Positions 52,367 through 61,750 of a DNA stretch of 64,000 nucleotides are shown one piece after another. How positions within the stretch are numbered: position 1 is the stretch's first letter; every line of letters begins with the position of its first letter. A model generated the notes under the pieces. It searched no databases. It saw only the letters and a list, made by a program, of their open reading frames with translations, and had not been told where the DNA came from. The translations under genes and the position numbers were made by a program. Source of the DNA: Bdellovibrionales bacterium (GTDB lineage: Bacteria; Bdellovibrionota; Bdellovibrionia; Bdellovibrionales; Bdellovibrionaceae). The DNA is taken from the NCBI GenBank assembly GCA_005793345.1, contig SXSU01000092.1, positions 1 to 64,000 of the forward strand. Direction: 5' to 3'.

Positions 52367-54714
52367 ATAAAATGGTTAGGGCTGGCGCTGGGGCTGGCAA
52401 AACCCATGATCTTATTGAAAAAATATTTCGAATTATTTTTGAGTATGCAGAATTAAATCAAGGTAAACTTCCACAAATTGTAGTTTGTACTTTTACTCGT
52501 AAAGCTACTCAAGAAATTAAAGAGCGTTTATTAAAAAAAGCATTTCAACTTCAGTCAGAGGGTGATAGTCGTGCTGATAAAGCACTTCAGTTTTTATCAA
52601 AGTCAAATCTTCTCCATGTTTCAACTATACATGGGGTATTGTTATTGTATCTGCGTAAATATGGTCATTTAATGAAATTAGATAGTGACCTTAAATTAAT
52701 TGAATCCCATGAATGTGAATTTGCACGAAAACAATTATTCAACCAGATATTAAAAAGTGAAGATCAGTCTGCTAAAGATATTTTCAAGTTATGGAAATGG
52801 GATGATATAAATTATTTTTCAGAAAAGTTTAGGATGGCAAAAGCGCTAAATCACAATCTACGACCTCTGAATTCGAAATCTATTTGTTCTGAGCTGCTAT
52901 TTGAATTTGAAAACATTAAAAAAGAACTTACTTTGTTATTAAATGTGTTTGAAAGATATCGAGATACCAAAAAAGAAAGCGCAGTAAATAAATTTTGTGA
53001 CGCCCTTAAAATATTTTTAGATTTCATTAAAAAAAATAATATAGCTATCCCATTGCATTCAAATGATATTCACAATCAATTACTGCAAGCATATGAAAAA
53101 ATTCCTCAGAAACTTGGAGCTATGAAAAATATTGATGAGGAGACAAAGGAATTAAAAAAACTTATTCACGAGAAAGTTACAAAATTTTTAGATTGCCCAT
53201 TCGTTACGAAGAATATGTTGGATTTATTTCAAAACCAAATGGATACCGAAGCAAAATTTTTAGATGATTTTAATAATCAAGTTCAGCAATTTAAAATTGC
53301 AATGGGAGAGCTTAGTAACTCAGATTTAGAAATATTTTCTTTAAATCTTGTACATGAATTTCCACAAAGTGCTATGGAATTTTCGCAAGAATGGCACTAT
53401 TGGTTTATTGATGAATTTCAAGATACGAGCCCATCACAGGTTGCATTGTTAAAAAAACTGATTGGAGATAAAAATTATTATTTAGTCGGTGATCCTCAAC
53501 AATCTATTTATTTTTTCAGGGGAGCGAGAAGCGAAATCTTTAAGAAAGAATGGTTTCATTTTTTAAACCATGGCTATGAAACAGAACATAAGATAATAAA
53601 TCGAAGATCAGATGCTAAATTGTTAGCATGGATAAACTCCTTTATCACTCATCTAAATTCAGAACAGTTTTCCCCAATGGATCACCTTGATGGGATTGAA
53701 AATTATAAATTATTAAACTCAACTCAAGTTGAATTAAGTGATATTTTAAGTATTAAATTTTATGAGAAAAGTGAATCTGTAATACAAGATAATGAGCTTG
53801 AGTTTATAGGAGAGCAAATCAAGCAACTCAGCTCTAGAGGTTTTGATTATTCTCAAATGGCAATATTGTGTCGTGAAAATTCAGAAATAGAAAAAATAAT
53901 TAATTATTTGCGAAGTGTTGATATACCTGTTCAGAACTTTTCAAAGGGTAAGTTCTTTGAATCAGGTGAAGTACAAAAGTTATTATCTTTTTATAATTTT
54001 TTATTAAATCCTTTTGATGATTTAAATTTGATAAATGTTTTACGAAATATAAATGATGTTACTGAAGTTGAAATTGAGTTGATAAAGCTGACAAATAATA
54101 AAATAAGTAATAAATACTGCTCACTTTGGAATACAGTTGTCAAAAACCCATTGGTGATTACTTCAGGTGAATGTTTGCTACGATTCATAAAGAAGTCTAA
54201 TTCTTATGGTTGCTTAAATACTTGGATTGAGATGTTAACCAATTTTGGATTTCTAGAAAATGATCAAACACTTGTTTGGCAACTTTATCACCATTTAAGT
54301 ACAACTGTTGACCATCATAAAATTATTGAAATGGGTTCTTTACCTCAATTAAAAGAAAGTAATTCAATAAAAATAATGACAATTCATGCATCCAAAGGTC
54401 TTGAGTTTGACCATGTCTTTTTACCATACTTAGAGAAGAAAATTAAAAAAGATGGACCAGATATTTTCATGATTCAAGATGAGCAAAATATTTATGTTTC
54501 GCCACTTAAAATTGAAGCAACAGGTGAGAATAATTACCCACCTTACAGTTATAAAATAAAAGATGAAGAGTTTCAACAGCTTCAACTTGAGCAAGAGCGT
54601 TTAATTTATGTTGCAGTAACAAGAGCTAAAAAAAGTTTGCATTTTCTTATTGAAAATATTGAAGATGAAAATCGCCCATGGGTTCAGTTTTTAAAACGAA
54701 TAAGTGAGACCTAA
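52339..54714 (+). CDS. UvrD/AddA-like helicase without terminal nuclease
   Basis: Superfamily 1A helicase of 791 residues from the ATG at 52339 (TGGAGA upstream). Motif I is AGAGAGKTH, then Ia CTFTRKATQEI, motif II WFIDEFQDTSPSQ, motif III LVGDPQQSIYFFRGA, motif V MTIHASKGLEFDHVF and motif VI IYVAVTRAKKSLHF. AddA usually has about 1200 residues with its own nuclease domain. Here the chain ends 25 or so residues after motif VI, so the partner gene alone provides the nuclease. It converges with the barrel gene at 54691 by a 24-base overlap. Confidence 0.88.
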   Translation: MSQSSTEFINKMVRAGAGAGKTHDLIEKIFRIIFEYAELNQGKLPQIVVCTFTRKATQEIKERLLKKAFQLQSEGDSRADKALQFLSKSNLLHVSTIHGVLLLYLRKYGHLMKLDSDLKLIESHECEFARKQLFNQILKSEDQSAKDIFKLWKWDDINYFSEKFRMAKALNHNLRPLNSKSICSELLFEFENIKKELTLLLNVFERYRDTKKESAVNKFCDALKIFLDFIKKNNIAIPLHSNDIHNQLLQAYEKIPQKLGAMKNIDEETKELKKLIHEKVTKFLDCPFVTKNMLDLFQNQMDTEAKFLDDFNNQVQQFKIAMGELSNSDLEIFSLNLVHEFPQSAMEFSQEWHYWFIDEFQDTSPSQVALLKKLIGDKNYYLVGDPQQSIYFFRGARSEIFKKEWFHFLNHGYETEHKIINRRSDAKLLAWINSFITHLNSEQFSPMDHLDGIENYKLLNSTQVELSDILSIKFYEKSESVIQDNELEFIGEQIKQLSSRGFDYSQMAILCRENSEIEKIINYLRSVDIPVQNFSKGKFFESGEVQKLLSFYNFLLNPFDDLNLINVLRNINDVTEVEIELIKLTNNKISNKYCSLWNTVVKNPLVITSGECLLRFIKKSNSYGCLNTWIEMLTNFGFLENDQTLVWQLYHHLSTTVDHHKIIEMGSLPQLKESNSIKIMTIHASKGLEFDHVFLPYLEKKIKKDGPDIFMIQDEQNIYVSPLKIEATGENNYPPYSYKIKDEEFQQLQLEQERLIYVAVTRAKKSLHFLIENIEDENRPWVQFLKRISET

Positions 54715-55845
54715 TAAAAATTTAGAATTACCAAAATTAGTATTATCAACTACTTTTAAATTAAACTCATTATTAGATCCATATAATGAATCTGAATTTG
54801 TTATTCCAGTATAAAACGAAAATGAATCAGTGAAATCCACATTTAGTAATTCTGTGAACTCATAAATGTTTTTCGTATTATTACCATAATCCCAACTTTG
54901 AGTATCGCCATATATTAAATTCAATGATAATTTTGAAACTAATTTTATTGTTAAACTCAAACGTTCAGATATAGAAGTTTGAGGGTTATATTTAAGCTCT
55001 GTAGAATCAACTGAATCTAAAGCATCAATGTCAATTTCATCAACATCAACACTTGTTGCCGTGAGGTTGTTAGACTCATTTTCGCTAGGTGGAGCTACAT
55101 ATGCAGTTGTGTATTCATAAAAACTTTTATGTACACTAATAATACCTTGAAATGAAAATCGGTCTGAGCCAAAGGTATTTTCAGTTGAGTTTATAATTAA
55201 TCGCAGTCCTGAACCAAATAAAAATCCATCAAGTTTTTGCTTTTCAGAAACAGGTAAGGTATTGCGAAAAACTGAAGTTACCTTAAATAAACTTCCAATA
55301 TCAAATTTATAAAAATTAAGTGACAAAGCTAAGGAAGATAATTTTCCAGATTTTGATGTATTATCTATATCTCCACTTAATGCAGCTCCAAGTGAGTAAT
55401 TGTCATTAAATTTATAACTTGGCATTAATAAATAGGAAGTTTCTACGGTTTTTTTCTGAGTACTTTCTTTAGGTTTCATTGACTCAGTAGCGCTTTCTAA
55501 ATTTATAACTGCTTTGAAGCTGGGAGTAGAACTGAGGGTTGCATCCACTTTACTTACAGACTGAGAAAGAGACTTTGAACTAGGATAATTAGAATTATTA
55601 TTGCTATTAGAACTTACTACAATCCCTTTTTTACTATTTTGTAATTCAAATTCAGAAGTTTCGGCAAAATTATCTAATTCGCTGTAATTTCTGATTTCAC
55701 CATTTGTTTGTTTATTAAAATTTAATTCGAGATTAGTTTTTTTATTTTTAGAATTTGTTTTAGAAGTTGAAAGTGCAAATGAAAAATTAAATATTATTAA
55801 TGATAAAAATATAATAAACAAATTGTTTTTCATTCGAAACTCCAT
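54691..55845 (-). CDS. Predicted outer-membrane beta-barrel protein
   Basis: The 384-residue protein has a signal peptide (NNLFIIFLSLIIFNFSFA), a Ser/Asn/Lys-rich linker of about 100 residues, and a strand-rich barrel-like C-terminal part (SYLLMPSYKFNDNYSLGAALSG, RFSFQGIISVHKSFYEY, LLGLTYSF at the end). Terminal phenylalanine is usual for outer-membrane barrels. No named family was recognised. It overlaps the convergent helicase gene by 24 bases and has a dispersed repeat upstream. Confidence 0.7.
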   Translation of the reverse strand: MEFRMKNNLFIIFLSLIIFNFSFALSTSKTNSKNKKTNLELNFNKQTNGEIRNYSELDNFAETSEFELQNSKKGIVVSSNSNNNSNYPSSKSLSQSVSKVDATLSSTPSFKAVINLESATESMKPKESTQKKTVETSYLLMPSYKFNDNYSLGAALSGDIDNTSKSGKLSSLALSLNFYKFDIGSLFKVTSVFRNTLPVSEKQKLDGFLFGSGLRLIINSTENTFGSDRFSFQGIISVHKSFYEYTTAYVAPPSENESNNLTATSVDVDEIDIDALDSVDSTELKYNPQTSISERLSLTIKLVSKLSLNLIYGDTQSWDYGNNTKNIYEFTELLNVDFTDSFSFYTGITNSDSLYGSNNEFNLKVVDNTNFGNSKFLLGLTYSF

Positions 55846-55873
55846 GAATGATATCTAAACTTAAGTCTTGTCG

Positions 55874-56030
55874 TAACTACTTTGGCAGTTATTATGAAAA
55901 CACAAACGTAAGTTTGGGTTTTCATAATACGGGGTGATTGAAAATCGCCCCAAACAAACAAGAAAATAACGGCGCATGATTTTGTCTCGCATACAATTGC
56001 GGAGCAATCAGACATAATCATGAGAAGTTA
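55874..56030 (+). repeat. Dispersed hairpin repeat, copy A (most complete)
   Basis: Three potential hairpins follow each other. At 55891-55928 the arms are 17 bp with one mismatch and loop GTAA. At 55931-55951 GGGGTGATT pairs with AATCGCCCC. At 55996-56008 ATTGC pairs with GCAAT. Copies or fragments are at 18819-18925, 31022-31073 and 42608-42640. It lies in a divergent intergenic region. A frame of about 60 codons on the minus strand across it is considered spurious. Confidence 0.8.
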
Positions 56031-56102
56031 TTATATATGTTTATTCGAAAAAAAACCACAAAACCAAACTAGCTTTTCAAATTTACAATTTTTATTACTA
56101 AA

Positions 56103-57731
56103 GTGACAAAAAAAGTTAATTTTGGACTCGTCATAATCAGAATTTGTATAGATAATTTAAAAATGGCAGTTTTAAATATAATTCACTTAAAGTTCATTCA
56201 CCAAAAGACTATAATTAAAATTTTTAAAAGTTTTATTAAAAATTTTGCAGTTGTAAGTATAATAATTTTTTTTGATTATAATAATTCAATTGCTAATACA
56301 AAAGTAAGAACGAAAACCCATAAAGGAGTTTTGATAACTCACACTGAGTTTATGAATTTAAATTTTGAACAACGACGGTATTATCTTAAATCAGTTCAAA
56401 AAATTCTCCAGAAATTTGATAAATTTGATTTAAAAAAATCAGCTTTATTTTTCGGAATGTTAAATATTTTAAGTTTTGCACAGGATACAGATTATGAATT
56501 CGTTAGTGATTCGTATCTTGCAAACAAAAGACTATTTGATTTTTTTGATACATATGCTTCAAGTAATAATGAAAAAGAAAAGCAACAAAAAATTCAAAAT
56601 CTTTTCAAAGAATTAGAAAGAGAAATTGAGTTAGATAAATCAAGTGAGAATAGCAAATTAGGTCTTTTAGTTCAGGAGCGGAGTGGAGATTTTAAAGAAA
56701 AGTTTATATTATTCTACAATAGTGCTGGCAAGAAGTTGTCACCTACGGAATTTGATGAAAAGTATAAACAACTTAAATTAGATATTAATAAAGAAATTGT
56801 AAAACTAGGAAGTAACAAAGAAATACTAGCAAAAGCATTGAAATCTGATCTTGAGTCGCTTAGAATTATGATAGATGTAGCAGGTGAGCCGCCACCACTT
56901 AATCATTCTGAGAAAAGAATAAAAAATGCAACCGAAAAAATATTATTAGAGCATGAACAAAATTATAATTTACCAACAGTACTTAATCCCCAAACAAGTG
57001 GCATAGAAGGAAAAAACCAACAAAGAGATTTCGATTCAAAATATCATATCAACCCTGATAATAAAATATCAAGTAAGTTAGTTAACGCTGAAAATACTTT
57101 TACAGATGATAACCTTCCAAAGGTCTATGATTCTATTTTAACTCAAGATCAAGTATTGCAACAAAGTAAGATAGAAAATTTAAAATTTAGATGTATTTAC
57201 GCTGGTAATATTATAAAAGGCGAAGAGTGTATTGCTCCAAGTGAGATCTCATTTGGGCGAATAACTTATTCATGTAATGGAGATAAAAATATTATTTGTA
57301 ATCCTTTAGTATATGGTTTAGATGCTCCTGAAACAATATGTAATACAAATCAAATTGAAAATCTCAGTAATTTAAAACCCATTTGTATTTCAAAATCGTC
57401 TAAAGCTTCTTTAAATTGTTCAAATGCTGCAGCCAATATTTCAAATAATTGTTCTAATGTTTTGATGGCAATGAACTATATTACTGAGTGGGAAAAATTT
57501 AATGATGACTTCACATCGATTTGCATTTCGTATGCAGAAATGGAAAAAGCACCATCAAGGTATGCCGCAAGTTTACTTAGTAATCCTTTTAATGATCTGG
57601 CTTCAACTTGTAAAATAGTTAAAAAAGACCTATTGAAATTAAATCAAAACATTGCAAATTATAATGTACAAAAAACTGCCCCTAAGAACTCATACCAAGG
57701 AGCCCAGAGTCAACCGAGCACTAATCAATAA
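56103..57731 (+). CDS. Exported protein of unknown function with C-terminal cysteine cluster
   Basis: The 542-residue protein uses a GTG start at 56103; an ATG at 56163 would also retain the hydrophobic export signal (IKNFAVVSIIIFFDYNNSIA). The N-terminal half is helical and charged (QKILQKFDKFDLKKSALFFG, KEKQQKIQNLFKELEREIEL). The C-terminal third holds about ten cysteines (FRCIYAGN, EECIAPS, SCNGDKNIICNP, NCSNVLM), which implies disulphides in the periplasm or outside. No family was recognised. A Gln/Ser/Pro-rich tail ends the chain. Confidence 0.65.
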   Translation: MTKKVNFGLVIIRICIDNLKMAVLNIIHLKFIHQKTIIKIFKSFIKNFAVVSIIIFFDYNNSIANTKVRTKTHKGVLITHTEFMNLNFEQRRYYLKSVQKILQKFDKFDLKKSALFFGMLNILSFAQDTDYEFVSDSYLANKRLFDFFDTYASSNNEKEKQQKIQNLFKELEREIELDKSSENSKLGLLVQERSGDFKEKFILFYNSAGKKLSPTEFDEKYKQLKLDINKEIVKLGSNKEILAKALKSDLESLRIMIDVAGEPPPLNHSEKRIKNATEKILLEHEQNYNLPTVLNPQTSGIEGKNQQRDFDSKYHINPDNKISSKLVNAENTFTDDNLPKVYDSILTQDQVLQQSKIENLKFRCIYAGNIIKGEECIAPSEISFGRITYSCNGDKNIICNPLVYGLDAPETICNTNQIENLSNLKPICISKSSKASLNCSNAAANISNNCSNVLMAMNYITEWEKFNDDFTSICISYAEMEKAPSRYAASLLSNPFNDLASTCKIVKKDLLKLNQNIANYNVQKTAPKNSYQGAQSQPSTNQ

Positions 57732-57859
57732 TACTATTGAATAATTCTGATCGTTGAAGCAATAACGCAAGGCTATTGCCCCAGAATTAGTCGGCTAAAG
57801 TTCTTGTCAATTTATTATTATCCACTTAAAATTTTCAATTGATTTAGGGGGTAATTTAC

Positions 57860-58774
57860 TTGAAACAAGACTTAAAAATTCAAAAAGTTAAAAAGGCCGT
57901 TATTCCTGCTGCAGGTCTTGGAACTCGGTTTCTACCAGCAACAAAGAGTGTACCTAAAGAGATGTTAACTGTAGTTGATGCTCCAACAATTTTATATGTT
58001 GTCGAGGAGGCAGTAAATGCTGGCATTGAGGATATTGTTTTAATTCAAGGTCGTGGTAAATATTCAATTGAAGATTTTTTTGATGTGTCCTATGAGTTGG
58101 AAGATAAATTAGCTAAAGATGGTAAACAAAACACTCTTGATCGTATTAATCGAATTAAAAATATGGCAAATATTATTTCTATTCGTCAAAAACAAGCATT
58201 GGGTTTGGGGCATGCAGTATATTGTTCAAAATCAGTTATTGGTGATGAGCCATTCGCTGTTTTACTTGGCGATGAGATAATGGTTTCTCCTATTGGTGAA
58301 CCAAATGTGAGTCAGCAGTTGGTAGATTCATTTTCGCAATTTGGAAATTCAACAATTGCTGTAATGAAAGTTAACGATGAAGATGTAAGTAAATATGGTA
58401 TAGCTGAGGTTGAAGAGACTGATTTTAAAATTTCAAACTCTACTGTTTTTCAAGTTAAAGGCTTGGTTGAAAAACCAAAACCACAAGAAACCACTAGTCG
58501 TTGGGCGCTACCTGGCCGTTATGTATTTTCTCCAGAAATTTTTGAGTTCTTAGCGAATACACCAAGTGGTAAAAATGGAGAAATTCAACTCACTGATGCC
58601 ATGGCACTGATGCTTAAAAATTTTAAAATGAAAGCAGTAGCAGTGCAGAGTCAGAGGTTTGATGCTGGTGACCCCTTTGGTTTTATCAAGGCAAATATTG
58701 AACTCTCATTGCGACACCCTGAAATTGGTGAACATGTTAAAAAATTTATTAAAGAATTGGTAACTAAATTATGA
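57860..58774 (+). CDS. galU: UTP-glucose-1-phosphate uridylyltransferase
   Basis: Makes UDP-glucose for cell-envelope glycans. The nucleotidyltransferase signature PAAGLGTRFLPATKSVPKEML opens the chain (two adjoining motifs), followed by GLGHAVYCSK, LLGDEIM with the metal Asp, and the VEKPKPQ and GRYVFSPEIF motifs. It has 304 residues and a TTG start with TAGGGGG upstream. The stop codon overlaps the ATG of the next gene (ATGA). Confidence 0.94.
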   Translation: MKQDLKIQKVKKAVIPAAGLGTRFLPATKSVPKEMLTVVDAPTILYVVEEAVNAGIEDIVLIQGRGKYSIEDFFDVSYELEDKLAKDGKQNTLDRINRIKNMANIISIRQKQALGLGHAVYCSKSVIGDEPFAVLLGDEIMVSPIGEPNVSQQLVDSFSQFGNSTIAVMKVNDEDVSKYGIAEVEETDFKISNSTVFQVKGLVEKPKPQETTSRWALPGRYVFSPEIFEFLANTPSGKNGEIQLTDAMALMLKNFKMKAVAVQSQRFDAGDPFGFIKANIELSLRHPEIGEHVKKFIKELVTKL

Positions 58775-59637
58775 AAAAAATTTTTTCGACAAAATTAATT
58801 GCGCTAGTTTTAGTAAATCTAATTTGTTATTCTGTAACAGTTTATTCTTATATCCCAAATTCAAAATGGATTTTGAGTAAATGGGCTGAAAACAACAATT
58901 CTGGAAATGTTTATTTTGAACAAGAAATACAGCTTCAAGGTAAGGGTCAAATTTATTTTTTAAAGGAACAATGGCTTGTAGATAATGAAGGTTCAATGAA
59001 AGTCTTAGTTAAGGGTTCTAGGGACCTAGCTGATAAGATTCAATTTCAAATTCAATACAATACAAATATTCGAACAATGACACCAAATTGGATGACACAA
59101 CGAACACCTGTTGGATTAGATTTTTATGAACCTTTATTTTTCTATAAATCTCCGCAGCGTATAGTTCAATTCTTAGTAAAAAATAAAATTTTAAATACAG
59201 ATATATCTAATTCTAAAAATTATCAAAAAGTTGATAACTCATATATTCATACGCCAGAAGATTTTATCCGATTGGGGCGAACTTCAGGAGTGATAAGCAT
59301 AATATTTGGACCCCAACCTCAAGTAGATTCAAAAGATACCAAAAATCTTGGAGTCTGGCTCGATCAAGATAAATTTTTTGTTTTAAAAATTAGAGGCGTT
59401 TCATTAGCAGAGTTGAATATTGACAAATGGCAACTGAGTTACAAAGGTGTTTATTTGCCCAAGGATCGAACCTATTTATGGGAAGATAAGATTGCTTCTG
59501 CTAAGCTTGGTGAAGCAAAACCAATTTCTGCTTCTCACAGATTAATATTTAATAAACCAATTGAAATGTATCCACCAGACTTTGATGACTCTGCACTTAA
59601 AGAACTATTACTGAATTTTTATTCAAAGTTTAGATAA
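58771..59637 (+). CDS. Secreted protein of unknown function
   Basis: The 288-residue protein has a signal sequence (IFSTKLIALVLVNLICYSVTVYS) and a mature region with strand-like segments (VYFEQEIQLQGKGQIYFLKEQW; LYKSPQRIVQF-like patterns; RTYLWEDKIASAKLG). It resembles periplasmic or outer-membrane-lipoprotein-sorting-like folds only loosely. No family was recognised. It is translationally coupled to galU and ends at the priA start, so the three are one operon. Confidence 0.7.
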   Translation: MKKIFSTKLIALVLVNLICYSVTVYSYIPNSKWILSKWAENNNSGNVYFEQEIQLQGKGQIYFLKEQWLVDNEGSMKVLVKGSRDLADKIQFQIQYNTNIRTMTPNWMTQRTPVGLDFYEPLFFYKSPQRIVQFLVKNKILNTDISNSKNYQKVDNSYIHTPEDFIRLGRTSGVISIIFGPQPQVDSKDTKNLGVWLDQDKFFVLKIRGVSLAELNIDKWQLSYKGVYLPKDRTYLWEDKIASAKLGEAKPISASHRLIFNKPIEMYPPDFDDSALKELLLNFYSKFR

Positions 59638-61677
59638 ATGAAAATCTATTGGAACGTAGTTATAGATTGCCCCATTGATACGGTTTTTACTTATTCAGAT
59701 TCAAATTTAACTGAAGAGGAAAAAACAAAAATTCAACGGGGCATAATAGTAGAGGTTCCTTTTGGGCGTGGGAAAAAAAATACAACAGGTGTCATTTTAG
59801 GTAAATCCGAATCACAAATTGAGAGTCTATTTCAATTTGAAATAAAAAGTATAGCAGCAATTTCTATTGATATGCCCCCAATTCCAGAATCCTATTTATT
59901 GTGGATCGAATGGTTATCGCAATATTATCTCTACCCCTTGGGGCAAATTTTATCATTTACAATTCCTCCACTTTTAAAAAAGGCCGAGAAAAAAAAATTA
60001 ATTAAATCTAAAAATATTATTTCTTCCGCGCCTCCTCAATTAACTGTAGAGCAGGCTAAAGTCGTTCGAGACGTATTAACTTATCCTAATTTTGGTGTGC
60101 ACTTGGTATTTGGAGTAACTGGTTCTGGCAAAACTGAAATATATATGCGTGTTCTACATGAGATCTTATTAAAAGGAAAATCTGGGCTGGTTATTGTGCC
60201 TGAAATTTCATTAACTCCACAATTAATAAGTCGATTTAATGATCGTTTTGGTGATGCGGTGGCCGTGATACATTCCCATCTCACACCCAGAGAAAAAACT
60301 AATCAATGGTGGGCAATGGTTGATCAAAAAAAATCAATTTTAATAGGTGCTCGCTCTGCACTTTTTTGCCCAATACCAAACCTAGGAATTATTGTTGTTG
60401 ATGAAGAACACGAACCAAGTTTTAAACAAGAAGAGGCCTTGAGGTATCATGCACGTGATGCTGCCATTGTTTTAGCAAAAAATAATAATTGTCCAATTCT
60501 TCTTGGTTCTGCTACGCCATCTTTAGAGAGTTGGAATAATGCTTTGAACGGACGTTATCATTTACATCGTCTTAATTCCAGAGTTGAAAATCGTGCTCTT
60601 CCTAATGTTGAAATTGTAGATTTAAAAAAAGAAAAACTCCTTAGGAAAGATGCAAAAAATCCCTCGTGGATGACTGAGATTTTATATAGCGAGATGATTG
60701 CTGTTTTAAATCGTGGTCAACAAGTTGTTTTATTTTTAAATCGTCGAGGATTTGCAAATGTTGTTCAATGTCCTGAGTGTGCATTTATTGTTGAATGTCC
60801 TAATTGTGATATCAGTTTAACATTACATGGAAGAAACCATCTTGTTTGTCATTATTGTGATTATCAAATGAATCTTTCTTCAGTATGCACCAATTGCAAT
60901 CAAGGAGAATGGAAACCTTTAGGATTAGGAACAGAACAAATTGAAGACGAATTAAAAAAAATGTTTCCTCAATATGTGATAGCAAGAGCTGATCGAGATG
61001 AAATTAAGAATAGAAAAGATATGGAAACTCTGATTGAAGATATGGAGACTGGGCGTATTCAAATTTTGATTGGCACACAAATGATTGCAAAAGGACTAGA
61101 TTTTCCAAATTTAACCTTAGTGGGGTTATTGCTTGCTGATGTGGGATTACACATGCCTGATTTTCGTAGTTCAGAGCGGGGTTTTCAATTAATTACTCAA
61201 GTTAGTGGAAGAGCTGGACGACATGTGAAGCCAGGAGAAGAGCCCGGTAAAGTAATAATTCAAACTTATTCTCCTGAACATATAAGTGTGGTCAAAGCTT
61301 GTATTGCAGACTATGAATCATTTGCAGAGCAAGAATTACAAGCAAGAAAAGAACTGAATTACCCACCTTTTGGAAAATTATTATCTTTTAGAATTTCAGG
61401 TTCAGTGCAAAAGGATACTTTAGATCAAGCTATACAATTAAAAAAACGAGCCCAATTATTAAAAGAAAAATATAATAATTATTCTGATATTATAATTATG
61501 GGACCTTCAGAGGCCCCACTTGCTAGATTAAAAAATCAATACCGTTTTCAATTATTATTAAAGGGCCCCAAAAGTATTAATTTAAATAGTTTTGTCAAAC
61601 AACTTATGGGCGATAAAAAATGGATCGCTCCCAAAGTACATATTACAATTGATGTTGATCCTATGAATATGCTCTGA
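59638..61677 (+). CDS. priA: Primosomal protein N' (replication restart helicase PriA)
   Basis: Superfamily 2 helicase of 679 residues that reloads the replisome at stalled forks. Walker A is GVTGSGKTE near residue 160 and Walker B VVDEEHEPSFKQEE. The zinc-binding insertion has eight cysteines in CxxC pairs (CPECAF, CPNCDIS, CHYCDY, CTNCNQG, about residues 378-421), and the late helicase motifs include GTQMIAKGLDFPNL and SGRAGRH. The 3' DNA-binding domain is at the N-terminus (IEVPFGRGKKNTTGV-like). It starts immediately after the preceding stop codon. Confidence 0.95.
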   Translation: MKIYWNVVIDCPIDTVFTYSDSNLTEEEKTKIQRGIIVEVPFGRGKKNTTGVILGKSESQIESLFQFEIKSIAAISIDMPPIPESYLLWIEWLSQYYLYPLGQILSFTIPPLLKKAEKKKLIKSKNIISSAPPQLTVEQAKVVRDVLTYPNFGVHLVFGVTGSGKTEIYMRVLHEILLKGKSGLVIVPEISLTPQLISRFNDRFGDAVAVIHSHLTPREKTNQWWAMVDQKKSILIGARSALFCPIPNLGIIVVDEEHEPSFKQEEALRYHARDAAIVLAKNNNCPILLGSATPSLESWNNALNGRYHLHRLNSRVENRALPNVEIVDLKKEKLLRKDAKNPSWMTEILYSEMIAVLNRGQQVVLFLNRRGFANVVQCPECAFIVECPNCDISLTLHGRNHLVCHYCDYQMNLSSVCTNCNQGEWKPLGLGTEQIEDELKKMFPQYVIARADRDEIKNRKDMETLIEDMETGRIQILIGTQMIAKGLDFPNLTLVGLLLADVGLHMPDFRSSERGFQLITQVSGRAGRHVKPGEEPGKVIIQTYSPEHISVVKACIADYESFAEQELQARKELNYPPFGKLLSFRISGSVQKDTLDQAIQLKKRAQLLKEKYNNYSDIIIMGPSEAPLARLKNQYRFQLLLKGPKSINLNSFVKQLMGDKKWIAPKVHITIDVDPMNML

Positions 61678-61750
61678 CGGGGAGCGCGATTGGTGCGTCA
61701 AACGCAAATTTAATTAGTCAATAAAGCCTAACTTTCGATATCATTAAGTT

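Noticed and set aside
55830-56021. 63-codon minus-strand frame over repeat copy A
   Set aside because: It is a by-product of the hairpin repeat; the other copies do not keep the frame.
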